Assembly (NCBI GenBank): GCA_017656255.1
Contig: JACDOE010000001.1
Span: forward strand, 995,205-1,059,204
Direction: 5' to 3'
DNA length: 64,000 nucleotides
Source: Bacillaceae bacterium
Lineage (GTDB): Bacteria; Bacillota; Bacilli; JACDOE01
Both the position numbers and the translations under genes were made by a program. Positions 41,200 to 50,604 of the stretch are shown one piece after another; the first letter of the stretch is position 1, and every line of letters begins with the position of its first letter. The notes under the pieces are model-generated. The model ran no database searches and was not told where the DNA came from. It saw nothing but the letters and a program-made list of their open reading frames with translations.

Positions 41200-41844
41200 T
41201 TAATTCAATGCCTGAAGTTGAATATCTACCCTTCCCACGGCGTCCCCGTTACCGAAATGAACATAAAATGAATCCAGATATTGATTGGGATTGGTGATAA
41301 TAAACGTCTGTCCTTTTTTTATCCGGTTGGAATAAAAGGGATTTTGCAGATTGCTCCGGTTGACCAGGGCCTGGACACCAATATTGTCGAGCGGCGTCCC
41401 TCTTTGTTCAAACAGTTTGATTGTTTCAGCATCATATTGAATCCGGTTTACCGTAACCGACAACCGCTTATAACCTTTCGGCAGGGTCACCTGAAAAGTC
41501 CGGTAGGATCGATCAAAATAAAAGCTGACTGTCTTTTTTTCTTCCGGTTTTAAAACCATGTTGTGAAAACTGATCTTTTGTTCCCGTTCATCCCAGGAAA
41601 TCGCAGTCCGTGAATGTTCAGCCACAAAACGCAGCGGTACATAGGTTGTCCCATTATAAATAAAACTGGTCGGAACCGTTGTTTTTCCGTTAAAAAAGGT
41701 TTGAGATTCAATCACCCTGTCAGCATCAAATTGAAACTTCAAATTCCATCTTTCCACCTGAATCGTCTGATAATAATAAGCGGATGTTGTCAGGGGAATT
41801 GCCAGCAAAAATCCGATCACAACACCTATTATTGATTTTTTCAC
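41200..41844 (-). CDS. Secreted protein with copper-amine-oxidase-like (stalk) domain
   Basis: 214 aa from a GTG at 41844 with AAGGAG at 9 nt; a frame to 41886 is unsupported. Signal peptide (KKSIIGVVIGFLLAIPLTTSA). Residues ~30-95 contain the stalk-domain pattern NGKTTVPTSFIYNGTTYVPLRFVAEHSRTAISWDEREQKISF; the C-terminal half (TVSFYFDRSYRTFQVTLP...) is beta-rich and unassigned. Such domains mediate surface attachment or binding; the metallopeptidase at the left edge has a similar domain. Confidence 0.78.
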   Translation of the reverse strand: MKKSIIGVVIGFLLAIPLTTSAYYYQTIQVERWNLKFQFDADRVIESQTFFNGKTTVPTSFIYNGTTYVPLRFVAEHSRTAISWDEREQKISFHNMVLKPEEKKTVSFYFDRSYRTFQVTLPKGYKRLSVTVNRIQYDAETIKLFEQRGTPLDNIGVQALVNRSNLQNPFYSNRIKKGQTFIITNPNQYLDSFYVHFGNGDAVGRVDIQLQALN

Positions 41845-41924
41845 CTGATCCAACTCCTTCTCGTCAATACTTCTTTCAGGACTCACGAAAACAGCTATGT
41901 ATTAATAGAAAAAGGGGGGATTGA

Positions 41925-42143
41925 TTATCCCCCCACCACCGGGACCAGCAGATAGATATGATCCCCTTCCTTTAAAACATAAGATTCCTGAACAATCCGG
42001 TCATTGACCGTGACCAGGGCTTCCTGATCCCAGGCGATTTCCTTTTCTTCAACAAATTCCCGGATTGTCATGCCGTCCGGAATCTGATGATCTCCCGTCA
42101 ATTCAGATCGCCAGGGGATCATGCAGGTCACCTTAACCTGCAT
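41925..42143 (-). CDS. MoaD/ThiS-like sulfur-carrier protein
   Basis: 72 aa from the ATG at 42143 (AAGGAAACC immediately upstream), overlapping the end of the aldehyde oxidoreductase gene by 11 bp. Ubiquitin-like fold ending in the diagnostic Gly-Gly (LLVPVVGG). The fused frame reaching 42290 has no ribosome-binding site. MoaD donates sulfur for the dithiolene of molybdopterin/tungstopterin, so coupling to an AOR-family enzyme suggests a dedicated carrier for its tungsten or molybdenum cofactor. Confidence 0.82.
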   Translation of the reverse strand: MQVKVTCMIPWRSELTGDHQIPDGMTIREFVEEKEIAWDQEALVTVNDRIVQESYVLKEGDHIYLLVPVVGG

Positions 42144-43845
42144 GGTTTCCTTCCACTCCGATGGCTTCCATCTCTTCCTGATCGACATCAAACACGGTGC
42201 CGCTCGCCGGATTTTCCTCTTCATAGAAATGTTCGGGCAGGCGGTCATGTGCTTTTGTAAAGCCGGCCATCCGGTTAAACTCATGTTCATCCTTCAGGGT
42301 CTGTTTCGCCATATTCTTGATATCATCAGCGGTGACTTCCACTCCGATATATCCGGTAATCAGTCTGGCCAGCATATCCAGGTTGGGACCTACCGCACCG
42401 GCAGCAAAGTAACAGAGTCCCAGATTATCGTAAATCGTATTGACAACCTGTGATTTTTGAGAAATCTTGACCTGACCTTCCGGTGAATGATGATCCACCT
42501 GGGCACGAACCGTCTGACCGGCGGTGTGGTCCGCTCCCTGCGGTGAAGTAGCGAACGTAACCCCCAGTCCTTTAATCGAACGGGGATCGTAAGCCGGCAT
42601 AGCCTGACCTTTAACAACCGGTACTTTACGAACGCCGTAGATTTTACCGACCAGTTCAGCACCGCCACCGATAATGCGTCCCATCGGCTTATCAGCTTCC
42701 AGGTCAAGCAGCAACTGTCTGGCTCCTTCAAAATCACCGAATTCCAGAAGTCCGGCTTCCATCGCTACCCCGATAGCAGCACCCGTTTCAATGGTATCGA
42801 CAGCCAGTTCGTTACAGAGCCTGTTCAATTCAACAATCTGGTCCATATCTCCGATTCCGAGGTTGGAACCAAGCAGACCAATGTTTTCGTATTCAATCGG
42901 AGACGTCACAGCTTTACCGTCCTTGTCGGGATAAATGTTGGAACAACGAATGGCACATCCCGGCATACAATTGTGGGTCGGCGTTCCTTCTCCGCCTCTT
43001 TCGAGAATAATCTCACGCAGGGTTTCCCCGCTGATGGATTTGTAGTGTTCAAAACTTCCGGTTGAGAAATTGCGTGTCGGCAGAGCGCCCAGTTTGTTGG
43101 TTGAACGCACCATCGCTGCCGTTCCCAGTTCCGGGAATAACTTGCCGGTTCCCGGATTTTCACGTAATGACAGGGAGTACTGTTTCAGTGCTTCTTTATA
43201 AACATCCGGATTTTTGGGACGATTTTTCTCGACACCTTCATCATTAAAGACAATCGCCTTGATTCCTTTGGCTCCTGCAACAGCACCCAGACCACCACGA
43301 CCGCAGAAACGGGTCGGAGATCCGTCTTTGTCGGCATTGGCCATGGCAGCCGTGTTCATTTTACGTTCTCCGGAAACGCCAATCATGTACAGACCGACAT
43401 TTTTTCCATATTTTTCATAGATCAACTGAGCGGATTCACTCACCCTTTTACCCAGCAGGTCATCGGCTTTTTCAAAGCGAACACCATCTTTGTCAATATA
43501 GACCGTGTAGAAATCATCACGAATGCCTTCAAAAATGATGGCACGGAGTCCCAGGCGGCCCATCTTCAAACCGGCGGTTCCTCCCGCATTACTCTCTTTG
43601 ATTCCTCCAGTAAGGGGGCTTTTTCCGCCCAGTGACGTTCTTTCAGCACTCGAAGCCATGGACGCTGTCAGTACGCCGTTAGAGAGCACCAGTTTGTTAT
43701 TGGGACCCAGCGGATGACAGGTTGCCGGCACTTCTTCCTTAATGATTCGGGAAGTCAATGCACGTCCGCCAAGCAAAAGTTTGTCAGCAGGTACTTCTTC
43801 TTCTCGATAAGTTAAGTCACTCATGTTAATGCGTAGAATTTTCAT
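42133..43845 (-). CDS. Aldehyde:ferredoxin oxidoreductase family protein (tungsto/molybdo-pterin, [4Fe-4S])
   Basis: 570 aa, GGGGTT ribosome-binding site. Family features: N-terminal LLGGRALTSRIIKEE, LGGKSPLTGGIKESNAGGTAG, ANADKDGSPTRFCGRGGLGAV, the Cys cluster Cys293-x3-Cys297-x3-Cys301 (HNCMPGCAIRC) and Asp473-Asn-Leu-Gly-Leu-Cys478, the DxxGLC pterin/cluster signature. As I recall, Pyrococcus AOR uses CX2CX3C, so the first spacing differs by one. It likely oxidises an aldehyde or related substrate with ferredoxin, though some relatives act on other compounds. MoaD-like carrier overlaps the 3' end. Confidence 0.9.
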   Translation of the reverse strand: MKILRINMSDLTYREEEVPADKLLLGGRALTSRIIKEEVPATCHPLGPNNKLVLSNGVLTASMASSAERTSLGGKSPLTGGIKESNAGGTAGLKMGRLGLRAIIFEGIRDDFYTVYIDKDGVRFEKADDLLGKRVSESAQLIYEKYGKNVGLYMIGVSGERKMNTAAMANADKDGSPTRFCGRGGLGAVAGAKGIKAIVFNDEGVEKNRPKNPDVYKEALKQYSLSLRENPGTGKLFPELGTAAMVRSTNKLGALPTRNFSTGSFEHYKSISGETLREIILERGGEGTPTHNCMPGCAIRCSNIYPDKDGKAVTSPIEYENIGLLGSNLGIGDMDQIVELNRLCNELAVDTIETGAAIGVAMEAGLLEFGDFEGARQLLLDLEADKPMGRIIGGGAELVGKIYGVRKVPVVKGQAMPAYDPRSIKGLGVTFATSPQGADHTAGQTVRAQVDHHSPEGQVKISQKSQVVNTIYDNLGLCYFAAGAVGPNLDMLARLITGYIGVEVTADDIKNMAKQTLKDEHEFNRMAGFTKAHDRLPEHFYEEENPASGTVFDVDQEEMEAIGVEGNHAG

Positions 43846-43890
43846 GTTATAACCCCTCTCCCAAATTCCTTTGACATTATATTAACATCT

Positions 43891-45126
43891 TTACGTTTTA
43901 GAGTGAACCTGAAGATGTTGTTTACCCAATTTATTCCAGCTATCGTCATTCATCGCCTTCATCACCAACAGGAAATTGACGATAAACAATGCCGCCGAAA
44001 AAAGAAAAATAACACGTAAACCAAACCAGCCGCTTAACAGACCGCCAACAATCGGTCCCATCATATTTCCCAGAAAAACTCCGCTGCTGCTGTATCCATA
44101 AGCCCGGCTCTCCATTCCGTCCGGGGCAAAATGTCGGACAAGCGAATTAATCGAAGGAAGAAGCCCACCCAGACACATCCCTAGCAGAAATCGGACGGCT
44201 AGCAGCTGCCAGGTGGTGACCACAAAGATATGGGGAATTGAAAACAACGCCGCACCCAGCATACTGTAAACCAGAACCCGATGCGAACCGGCACGGTCTC
44301 CCCATCTCCCGAGGATCGGTGAAAAAAGCATATTCGCAAACCCGGTAATAGACATGGCCAGCCCCGCAAACAACGCCACATGGCCGCTGTTATGCATCAA
44401 TTCCTTGACAAAAACGGACAGAAACGGAATGGTACTTAACAACGCAAACTGGATCAAAAAACCGGCTCCGATCAGAACCCGAAGCGGTTTGACTTCCATA
44501 ATCTGTTTGAAGTCTTTGATCAAACTTCCTCTTGTTTGCTGACGGGGATCCGGCTTGTTTTCCTCTTTAACCAGAAACAGTACCATTAAAGTTGAAGAAA
44601 ACAGAAGAATCCCGGTAAGGATAAAGATCATGCGAAAACCGAACATTTCCGCCATGACTCCGCCGAAGAAAGGACCCAGAATCGATCCGGCTACCGCACC
44701 GGAATTGAGAGTACCCAGTGCGAACCCGACCCGTTCCTTCGGCGTGTTGGTCGACATCAGGGCGATGGATGCCGGAATAAACCCGGAAATGACCCCGTTT
44801 AAAAGTCTTAACAGCAACAGATGGACAGGTGAGGTCACCAGTCCCATTAAACCTGTGACAAGTGCCATCCCGAACCCCGACCGCAGGATCATGATTTTGC
44901 GGCCGAACTTGTCTGCGAGATTTCCCCAGATGGGAGCGAATATAAACGCCGTTAAAAAATTGGCTCCAAATATAAAACCGGCCCACAGATTGAGAGCACG
45001 GTCATCGGCAACACCCAGATCTTCGTGTAGAAAAAGAGGAAGAAAAGGCATCACGAGACTCATCGCAGACATAACCAGGAACTGGGCAAACGACAAAATC
45101 ACAAGGTTCCTTTTCCAGGAAGGCAT
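43891..45126 (-). CDS. MFS drug-efflux-type transporter (DHA1)
   Basis: 411 aa, AAGGAG at 9 nt. Twelve membrane helices with the MFS motif A in the loop between helices 2 and 3 (IWGNLADKFGRKIMILRSG) and motif C-like GTLNSGAVAGSILGPFFGG in helix 5, typical of proton-driven efflux pumps. The second half carries LGRWGDRAGSHRVLVYSM. It lies in a group with AOR but transcription is separated by a terminator upstream. Substrate unknown. Confidence 0.9.
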   Translation of the reverse strand: MPSWKRNLVILSFAQFLVMSAMSLVMPFLPLFLHEDLGVADDRALNLWAGFIFGANFLTAFIFAPIWGNLADKFGRKIMILRSGFGMALVTGLMGLVTSPVHLLLLRLLNGVISGFIPASIALMSTNTPKERVGFALGTLNSGAVAGSILGPFFGGVMAEMFGFRMIFILTGILLFSSTLMVLFLVKEENKPDPRQQTRGSLIKDFKQIMEVKPLRVLIGAGFLIQFALLSTIPFLSVFVKELMHNSGHVALFAGLAMSITGFANMLFSPILGRWGDRAGSHRVLVYSMLGAALFSIPHIFVVTTWQLLAVRFLLGMCLGGLLPSINSLVRHFAPDGMESRAYGYSSSGVFLGNMMGPIVGGLLSGWFGLRVIFLFSAALFIVNFLLVMKAMNDDSWNKLGKQHLQVHSKT

Positions 45127-45173
45127 TCATGTCATCTCCTTACAATGAACCATTATACTCCTCTTGACCATAA

Positions 45174-45197
45174 AAATCATCCCCCTGACGGGGGATG
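45174..45197 (-). terminator. Terminator after the CoA-disulfide-reductase-like gene
   Basis: Stem CATCCCCC/GGGGGATG with TGAC loop; the minus strand continues with ATTTTTATG. Confidence 0.75.
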
Positions 45198-45248
45198 AAG
45201 TTTCTCCGTTATGTCTGCGACGGTTTTGAACCCTTTTCATGAGTGTGT

Positions 45249-46604
45249 TTATTTCAATTTCTTTTTCGCCACACTGGCTGCCTGTTGTAACGGGCTCCAC
45301 ACCGTTGCGAAAGGAGGCGCGTATGCCAGATCCAGTTCCTGTATCTCATCGAGGGTCATTTCATGATACAGAGCCGTTGCCAGTACGTCTACCTGCTTGT
45401 CAACGGCATTGTAACCAATAATCTGGCCACCTATGATTTTCCCGCTGTCACGGGTAAACAGCAATTTAACGTGCATTTTGCGCGGATCCGGATAATAATG
45501 CGCATGATCGGGGGCCTGAATCATCACCGAGGCAACATCATAGCCGGCATCGATTGCTTCCGTCTCACCCATGCCACTCCGGGCAATATGAAGATCTTTT
45601 ACTTTAAAAATGGACGTTCCAGCAACTCCGGCAAATTCTGATGAATCTCCCGCCATGTTGGCGCCGGCGATTCTTCCCTGTTTGTTGGCATGGGTTCCCA
45701 GCGGAATATAATCATCCTGTTTCTTAATCCGGTTGTACTGAACGGCGCAATCTCCCGCTGCATAGATATCCGGGAGACTGGTTTCCATCCTGCGATTAAC
45801 CTGGATGGCCCCTTTTACGCCAGTTTTAATGCCGGCATCCGCCGCCAGACGGCTGTTGGGAAGGACCCCGATGGCAACCAGAACCAGGTCGGCCGGATAC
45901 AGATCGCGGTCCGTTTTAACGGCCAGGGGGGTGTCACCGTTATCATTCTTCTGGATTGCCTGCACCTCTTCTTCCAGCTTCAGATTCACGAGATTTTTGA
46001 CATACGCGACGGCATGCTCTGACATGTCCGGATCCAGTCCTGTTCCAACAACGCCGGTCTTCTCAATCACCGTCACGTCCATCCCCCGTTCAGTCAGAGC
46101 TTCAGACATTTCCAGGCCGATGTAGCCGGCACCCATAATGACGGCTTTCTTGACGGGATTCCGGCTTAAATAATCCTGAATCTGTTCGGCATCCGCCATC
46201 GTTTTCAGTGAAAAAACGCCCTCCAGATTGATGCCCGGCCAGTTCGGCCTGATGGGAACGGCACCGGTAGCAATCAAAAGTTTGTCATAGTCGTATTCTG
46301 AGAGCTCATCCTGAAGCAGATTTTTGACCCGTACCTTCTTTTCATCCGGTTTGATTTCCACCACTTCATGCCGGGGCAGGGCCTCGATGTTATGTTTTTC
46401 CCGAAATTGTTCCGCGGTCCGTGCGACCAGTTTATCAGCGGACGGTACAACGCCCTCTATGTAATAAGGCAACCCGCACTGGGCATAGGAAAAGGTGTCA
46501 CCTTTTTCAAATGCAAAAATTTTGGCATCCGGTTCTTTTCTGCGGATCTGCATGGCGGCGCTCATTCCTGCTGCATCTCCACCAATTATCACATAAGTTT
46601 TCAT
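45249..46604 (-). CDS. FAD-dependent pyridine-nucleotide disulfide oxidoreductase, CoA-disulfide-reductase/Nox type
   Basis: 451 aa, AAGGAG at ~9 nt. N-terminal FAD motif (IIGGDAAGMSAAMQIRR), a single redox Cys43 in SYAQCGLPYYI (cysteine-sulfenic or CoA-mixed-disulfide position), NADH motif VIMGAGYIGLEMSEAL, and AAGDCAVQYNRIKKQDDYIPLGTHANKQGR. The C-terminal dimerisation domain contains LDLAYAPPFATVWSPLQQAA, as in CoA disulfide reductase and NADH oxidases. Reduces CoA disulfide or O2 with NAD(P)H. It begins 2 bp after the glycerate kinase stop, so the pair is one transcript. Confidence 0.9.
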   Translation of the reverse strand: MKTYVIIGGDAAGMSAAMQIRRKEPDAKIFAFEKGDTFSYAQCGLPYYIEGVVPSADKLVARTAEQFREKHNIEALPRHEVVEIKPDEKKVRVKNLLQDELSEYDYDKLLIATGAVPIRPNWPGINLEGVFSLKTMADAEQIQDYLSRNPVKKAVIMGAGYIGLEMSEALTERGMDVTVIEKTGVVGTGLDPDMSEHAVAYVKNLVNLKLEEEVQAIQKNDNGDTPLAVKTDRDLYPADLVLVAIGVLPNSRLAADAGIKTGVKGAIQVNRRMETSLPDIYAAGDCAVQYNRIKKQDDYIPLGTHANKQGRIAGANMAGDSSEFAGVAGTSIFKVKDLHIARSGMGETEAIDAGYDVASVMIQAPDHAHYYPDPRKMHVKLLFTRDSGKIIGGQIIGYNAVDKQVDVLATALYHEMTLDEIQELDLAYAPPFATVWSPLQQAASVAKKKLK

Positions 46605-46606
46605 GA

Positions 46607-47752
46607 TTACACTCTCCTTTTTCGAGTTGATACAAAGATACGTACCACCTGCTCGGCTGTATAAGTCAGGAGGGATTTGCCTCTATCTACAGCTTGAGCC
46701 AAAGTCATCGGACGATCTATGATACTGATCACACCTGCAAACCCATGCTGCACGAGCCTGTCAGCGCCTTCTCCCAGACTTCCGGCCAGGGCGACGACAG
46801 GAACACCGTGATTCTGTGCGACTTTTAAAATTCCGTAAGGCGCTTTTCCCCGAGCAGTTTGCTCATCCATCTTTCCTTCACCGGTGATGACCAGGGATGC
46901 CCCTGCCAGCTTTTCTTGCAGCCTGCCGGCCCGGATCACCAGGTCGGAACCTTTTTCCATTTTGCCCTGAAAAAAAGTATGACATACAGCGCCGATCCCC
47001 CCGGCTGCCCCGCCTCCCGGGAGGGTGTGAACGGAGATCCCCGTTACTTCCTCAATCCTGTCCGCCAGGTTTGCCAGATTCTGATCCAGTTTTTCCACCA
47101 TCTCCGGAGTCGCTCCCTTCTGCGGGCCATAAACCCGGGACGCTCCCTTATCACCGACAAGCGGGTTGTCCACATCACTGGCGATGACAAATTCAGCCTG
47201 TTTCACTCCGGGGTGCATCCCATCCGAATCGATCCGTGCCAGCTGATGCAGATAACCTCCTCCAGGAGGAATGTTCTGTCCATGACGGTCCAGCAGGCGT
47301 ACCCCCAGTGCCTGCAGGATGCCGGCTCCTCCATCATTGGTGGCACTCCCGCCCAACCCGATGATGAAACGCCGGTAACCATGATCCAGGGCATGATGAA
47401 TGAGTTCGCCGGTTCCATAACTGGTGGCTTTAAGGGGGTTGCACTCCTCATCAGAGAGAAGGGTTAATCCCGATGCGGCCGCTGTTTCAATCACACATGT
47501 CTCGCCGTCTCCCAGTATGCCATAAAAAGCTTCAATTTCTCTCCCCAGCGGATCAGTGGCGGTGGTATGTATAATGGTGCCACCGGTTGCGCTCACCAGG
47601 CTTTCCACCGTTCCTTCCCCGCCATCCGCCATTGGAAACAGAACGGTGTCGATGTGGGGATTAACCCGAAGTATCCCCTGTTTAATCGCCTCTGAAGCTT
47701 CACGGGCCGTCATACTGCCTTTAAATGAGTCGGGCGCTATTACGATTTTCAC
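46607..47752 (-). CDS. Glycerate kinase
   Basis: 381 aa, GTG start with GGAG upstream (spacing long, ~13 nt). Glycerate kinase type 1 (GlxK/GarK/YxaA): MKIVIAPDSFKGSMTAREASEAI, FPMADGGEGTVESLV, GLGGSATNDGGAGILQALG, SDVDNPLVGDKGASRVYGPQKGA, LPGGGAAGGIGA and VITGEGKMDEQTARGKAPYGI. It phosphorylates glycerate, linking glycolate, glyoxylate or tartrate degradation to glycolysis. Co-transcribed with the CoA-disulfide-reductase-like gene. No glyoxylate carboligase is adjacent. Confidence 0.94.
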   Translation of the reverse strand: MKIVIAPDSFKGSMTAREASEAIKQGILRVNPHIDTVLFPMADGGEGTVESLVSATGGTIIHTTATDPLGREIEAFYGILGDGETCVIETAAASGLTLLSDEECNPLKATSYGTGELIHHALDHGYRRFIIGLGGSATNDGGAGILQALGVRLLDRHGQNIPPGGGYLHQLARIDSDGMHPGVKQAEFVIASDVDNPLVGDKGASRVYGPQKGATPEMVEKLDQNLANLADRIEEVTGISVHTLPGGGAAGGIGAVCHTFFQGKMEKGSDLVIRAGRLQEKLAGASLVITGEGKMDEQTARGKAPYGILKVAQNHGVPVVALAGSLGEGADRLVQHGFAGVISIIDRPMTLAQAVDRGKSLLTYTAEQVVRIFVSTRKRRV

Positions 47753-47860
47753 GTTTACGGATCAACTCCATTTCTGCCGGACGTTTACTATTTATTGTAA
47801 CATGGACACATCAGGACGTAATGAATTAAAAATAAGAATATATGTAATGATTCTAATAGT

Positions 47861-47895
47861 AAAAAAGCCTGCCGACATAAGAGCCTGTCGACAGG
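47861..47895 (-). terminator. Terminator after the yod-like catabolic operon
   Basis: Arms CCTGCCGACA (47868-47877) and TGTCGACAGG (47886-47895) with one G-U pair; the minus strand then reads CTTTTTTACT. The 12-bp palindrome CCTGTCGACAGG (47884-47895) is part of it. Confidence 0.75.
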
Positions 47896-47958
47896 TTGAG
47901 GAGTAGAGCCCTTTCTATTAGAAGATACAAATTTACAACCCTTATTTTTCAATTATCA

Positions 47959-49233
47959 TTAATCCTCTAGACCACACCATTTAATCAGCGTATTGGCCAC
48001 AACTTCCGCACATTCAAACACCCGATCCAGTTCAATATATTCATTGGGAAAATGAGCCATGGAGGTAACCCCCGGTCCAAATACCACAGATGGCGTGGAA
48101 CCAGCCTGGGTCAACAGGCCGCCGTCCGTTCCCCAGGGTGAGGCTTCTACAACCGGATCCGCCTGCATAACGTCCCGGTAACTTTCAGTCAGGACATTCA
48201 TAAAGGCATGCTCCAGATCAATCGAACCGGGCACCCACCTGGCCCCAAACCATTCTAGGCGGGGTGGATGCTCTTTCATCCATGCGTCCTGTTCTGCTGC
48301 TTGCTCCAGGCAACGGGCCAGTTCAGCCCTCGCGTCTTCCATTTTTTCCTCCGGAGCAACACCCATACGTCCTTCCAGCACGACCAGATCCGGAACCGAT
48401 GACGGCCAGTCTCCGCCCTGAATCTTTCCGATATTGATCGGGATCGGGATGGGAATGCCGTCATAAAGCGGATCGTCGATGCGATCGTTCCGTTCTTTCT
48501 CCAGTTTCCGGATGGCTTCGCTGATCTGCAATGCCTTCTCAATCGCACTGACCCCCTGGTAACGGGTTCCACCGTGGGCGGATCGTCCTTTTACCGTAAT
48601 GCGAAACCACATGGAGCCCTGCTGCTTCGGAAATATTTTCATGCCGGTCGGTTCCGGGATCAGGGCGGCATCAGCTTTGTACCCTCTCAATACGGCTGCC
48701 AGCGTTCCCGAACCGCCGCTTTCTTCTTCAATCACACTCTGAAAGATCACGTCCCCTTTCAGACTTACCCCCAGCTCTCTCAGACACTGCACAGCAGCCA
48801 ACAGGGCCACATTACCGCCTTTCATATCTGTCGCCCCGCGTCCGTACATTTTTCCGTCCTCGATTTTCCCGCTGAATGGGTCATCCTCCCACTGCTCGCG
48901 GTCACCGGCAGGTACGACGTCAATATGTCCGTTCAGAATAATCGATCTGCCACCTCCGCTTCCTTTCCATACCCCGACCACGTTGGGGCTTCCGGAAAAT
49001 TGCTCGCGGGGCGAATAAAAATAGGGGTGTTTTTTTAGTTCATTACCATCCGGTTCCCAGACATCCACATCCAGCCCCATCTCATGCAGACGTTCCGCCA
49101 CGATCTGCTGGGCCTGCTTTTCATTTCCCTGCGTGCTGTCTGCCTGTACCACATGCTGCAGAAACGTGGTCAGCGATTCCCGATTTTCAGCCAGCCAGGT
49201 ATGAATACGTGTCTTTAAAGATTGACGATCCAT
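47959..49233 (-). CDS. M20-family deacylase/peptidase (YodQ-like)
   Basis: 424 aa from the ATG at 49233 with GGGAGGGAG upstream; the frame to 49272 is unsupported. M20 dinuclear-metal motifs: LNGHIDVVPAGD, GRGATDMKGGNVALL, SVIEEESGGSGTLAAVL (catalytic Glu), ALIPEPTG, and the C-terminal TSMAHFPNEYIELD. The dimerisation domain spans ~190-310. In B. subtilis yodQ lies in the kamA-yodPQRST cluster and is thought to remove an acetyl group during beta-lysine degradation. The gene order here matches that cluster. Confidence 0.88.
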   Translation of the reverse strand: MDRQSLKTRIHTWLAENRESLTTFLQHVVQADSTQGNEKQAQQIVAERLHEMGLDVDVWEPDGNELKKHPYFYSPREQFSGSPNVVGVWKGSGGGRSIILNGHIDVVPAGDREQWEDDPFSGKIEDGKMYGRGATDMKGGNVALLAAVQCLRELGVSLKGDVIFQSVIEEESGGSGTLAAVLRGYKADAALIPEPTGMKIFPKQQGSMWFRITVKGRSAHGGTRYQGVSAIEKALQISEAIRKLEKERNDRIDDPLYDGIPIPIPINIGKIQGGDWPSSVPDLVVLEGRMGVAPEEKMEDARAELARCLEQAAEQDAWMKEHPPRLEWFGARWVPGSIDLEHAFMNVLTESYRDVMQADPVVEASPWGTDGGLLTQAGSTPSVVFGPGVTSMAHFPNEYIELDRVFECAEVVANTLIKWCGLED

Positions 49234-49252
49234 GAATCTCCCTCCCCCTTGT

Positions 49253-49915
49253 CTATTGAAAAACCTCCACATGATCAGGAACCTTGAGCGGGGCTCCCGT
49301 TGCCTGTTTCACCTCATCCACGCTAAAATCCTGATGAACTTCTTTTAACAGTAGTCCGTCTTCACAGACTTCGAGTACGGCTTTTTCCGTGATGACCATG
49401 TCCACACAGCGCGGGGCTGTTAACGGGAGCGAACAGGATTTCACAATTTTCGGACTGCCATCTTTGTTATTGTGGCGGGTGGTGATGATCACTTTTTTAC
49501 TTTTCTGGGCGAGGTCAATGGCACCACCCATCCCGGGCACCCTTTTTCCCGGAACGATCCAGTTGGCCAGGTCTCCCTTCTCACTCACTTCCAGTGCACC
49601 CAGAATTGTCATGTCCAATAGCCCTCGACGGATGATGCCGAATGCCACCGTACTGTCAAAATAAGACGCTCCCGGCACAACGGTGACTGGAAACCCGCCG
49701 GCGTTACATAACATGGGGTTTTCCTGCCCCGCTTCCGGGCTGGGCCCGGATCCCAGAATCCCGTTTTCTGCATGAAACATCACCTGGATGTCGGGTGACA
49801 GGTAGTCGGCGACCAGCGTGGGAATGCCGATTCCCAGGTTGACAATCATGCCGTGCTGAATCTCCTGTGCGGCTCTTCGCGCAATTATTTGTCTGTAGTC
49901 GACTCCCACATCCAT
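49253..49915 (-). CDS. CoA-transferase subunit B (YodR-like)
   Basis: 220 aa. ATG at 49915 overlaps the A-subunit gene by 31 bp. Class I CoA-transferase beta subunit with the catalytic Glu in MFHAENGILGSG, and IVNLGIGIPTLVADYL, LGALEVSEKGDLANWIVPGKRVPGMGGAIDL. It pairs with the A subunit at 49885-50592 to move CoA between an acyl-CoA and a 3-oxoacid-type intermediate. The order, with aminotransferase and M20 deacylase, matches the B. subtilis yod cluster. Confidence 0.92.
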   Translation of the reverse strand: MDVGVDYRQIIARRAAQEIQHGMIVNLGIGIPTLVADYLSPDIQVMFHAENGILGSGPSPEAGQENPMLCNAGGFPVTVVPGASYFDSTVAFGIIRRGLLDMTILGALEVSEKGDLANWIVPGKRVPGMGGAIDLAQKSKKVIITTRHNNKDGSPKIVKSCSLPLTAPRCVDMVITEKAVLEVCEDGLLLKEVHQDFSVDEVKQATGAPLKVPDHVEVFQ

Positions 49916-50592
49916 GTCCAGTTCACCCCCCGGGAAGGTATTACCATATCCACAAAAGCCCCCGGTGTGACAATCTCCTCCGGGTCCAGTTCCCCTGTCT
50001 CCACAATTTCATCCGCCTCTGCAATGGTAATATCCCCGGCCATTGCCACCAGCGGATTAAAGTTGCGCGCGCTGGTGTCATAGACCAGGTTCCCATATGA
50101 ATCCGCTTTCTTGGCATGCACAATGGCCACTTCAGCGGTTAAAGCCGTCTCAACCAGGTACGTCCTGCCGTCTACCTCTACCTTTTGTTTGCCTTCTTCG
50201 GCGATCGTGCCAAGGCCGACATCCGTCAGAATGCCTCCCAGTCCCATGCCGCCGGCACGAACCCGTTCCGCCAGGGTTCCCTGGGGAGAAAATTCAACTT
50301 CCATCTCCCCTTTCGTCATCAACTCACCGGCCACGGGATTGGAACCGATGTGGGAAGCGATTACTTTCTTGACCCGCCCCGCCGTCACCAGTCGGCCGAT
50401 GCCGATGTCAGGGAAAGCCGTGTCATTGCCGATAATAGTCAACTCGTCAATCCCCCTGTCCAGAATGCCCTGAATCAGGGAAGGGGGATTTCCCACCCCT
50501 CCGAAACCACCGAACATCAATGTCATACCGCTATAAAAGTGTTCCATAGCTTGATCCAGCGTTCCGATCTTGTTCATCCGTTTGTGATTCAC
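49885..50592 (-). CDS. CoA-transferase subunit A (YodS-like)
   Basis: 235 aa, GTG start with AAGGAGG at 7 nt. Class I CoA-transferase alpha subunit: SGMTLMFGGFGGVGNPPSLIQGIL (glycine-rich CoA loop), GNDTAFPDIGIGRLVTAGRVKKVIASHIGSNP, VEFSPQGTLAERVRAGGMGLGGILT. It overlaps the B-subunit gene at its 3' end and starts 12 bp after the aminotransferase stop, so translation is probably coupled in one operon. Confidence 0.92.
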   Translation of the reverse strand: MNHKRMNKIGTLDQAMEHFYSGMTLMFGGFGGVGNPPSLIQGILDRGIDELTIIGNDTAFPDIGIGRLVTAGRVKKVIASHIGSNPVAGELMTKGEMEVEFSPQGTLAERVRAGGMGLGGILTDVGLGTIAEEGKQKVEVDGRTYLVETALTAEVAIVHAKKADSYGNLVYDTSARNFNPLVAMAGDITIAEADEIVETGELDPEEIVTPGAFVDMVIPSRGVNWTWMWESTTDK

Positions 50593-50604
50593 AGGCAGCC
50601 CTCC

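Noticed and set aside
47884-47895. 12-bp palindrome CCTGTCGACAGG as a possible operator
   Set aside because: Better explained as one arm region of the intrinsic terminator after the M20 gene, with a T-run following on the minus strand.
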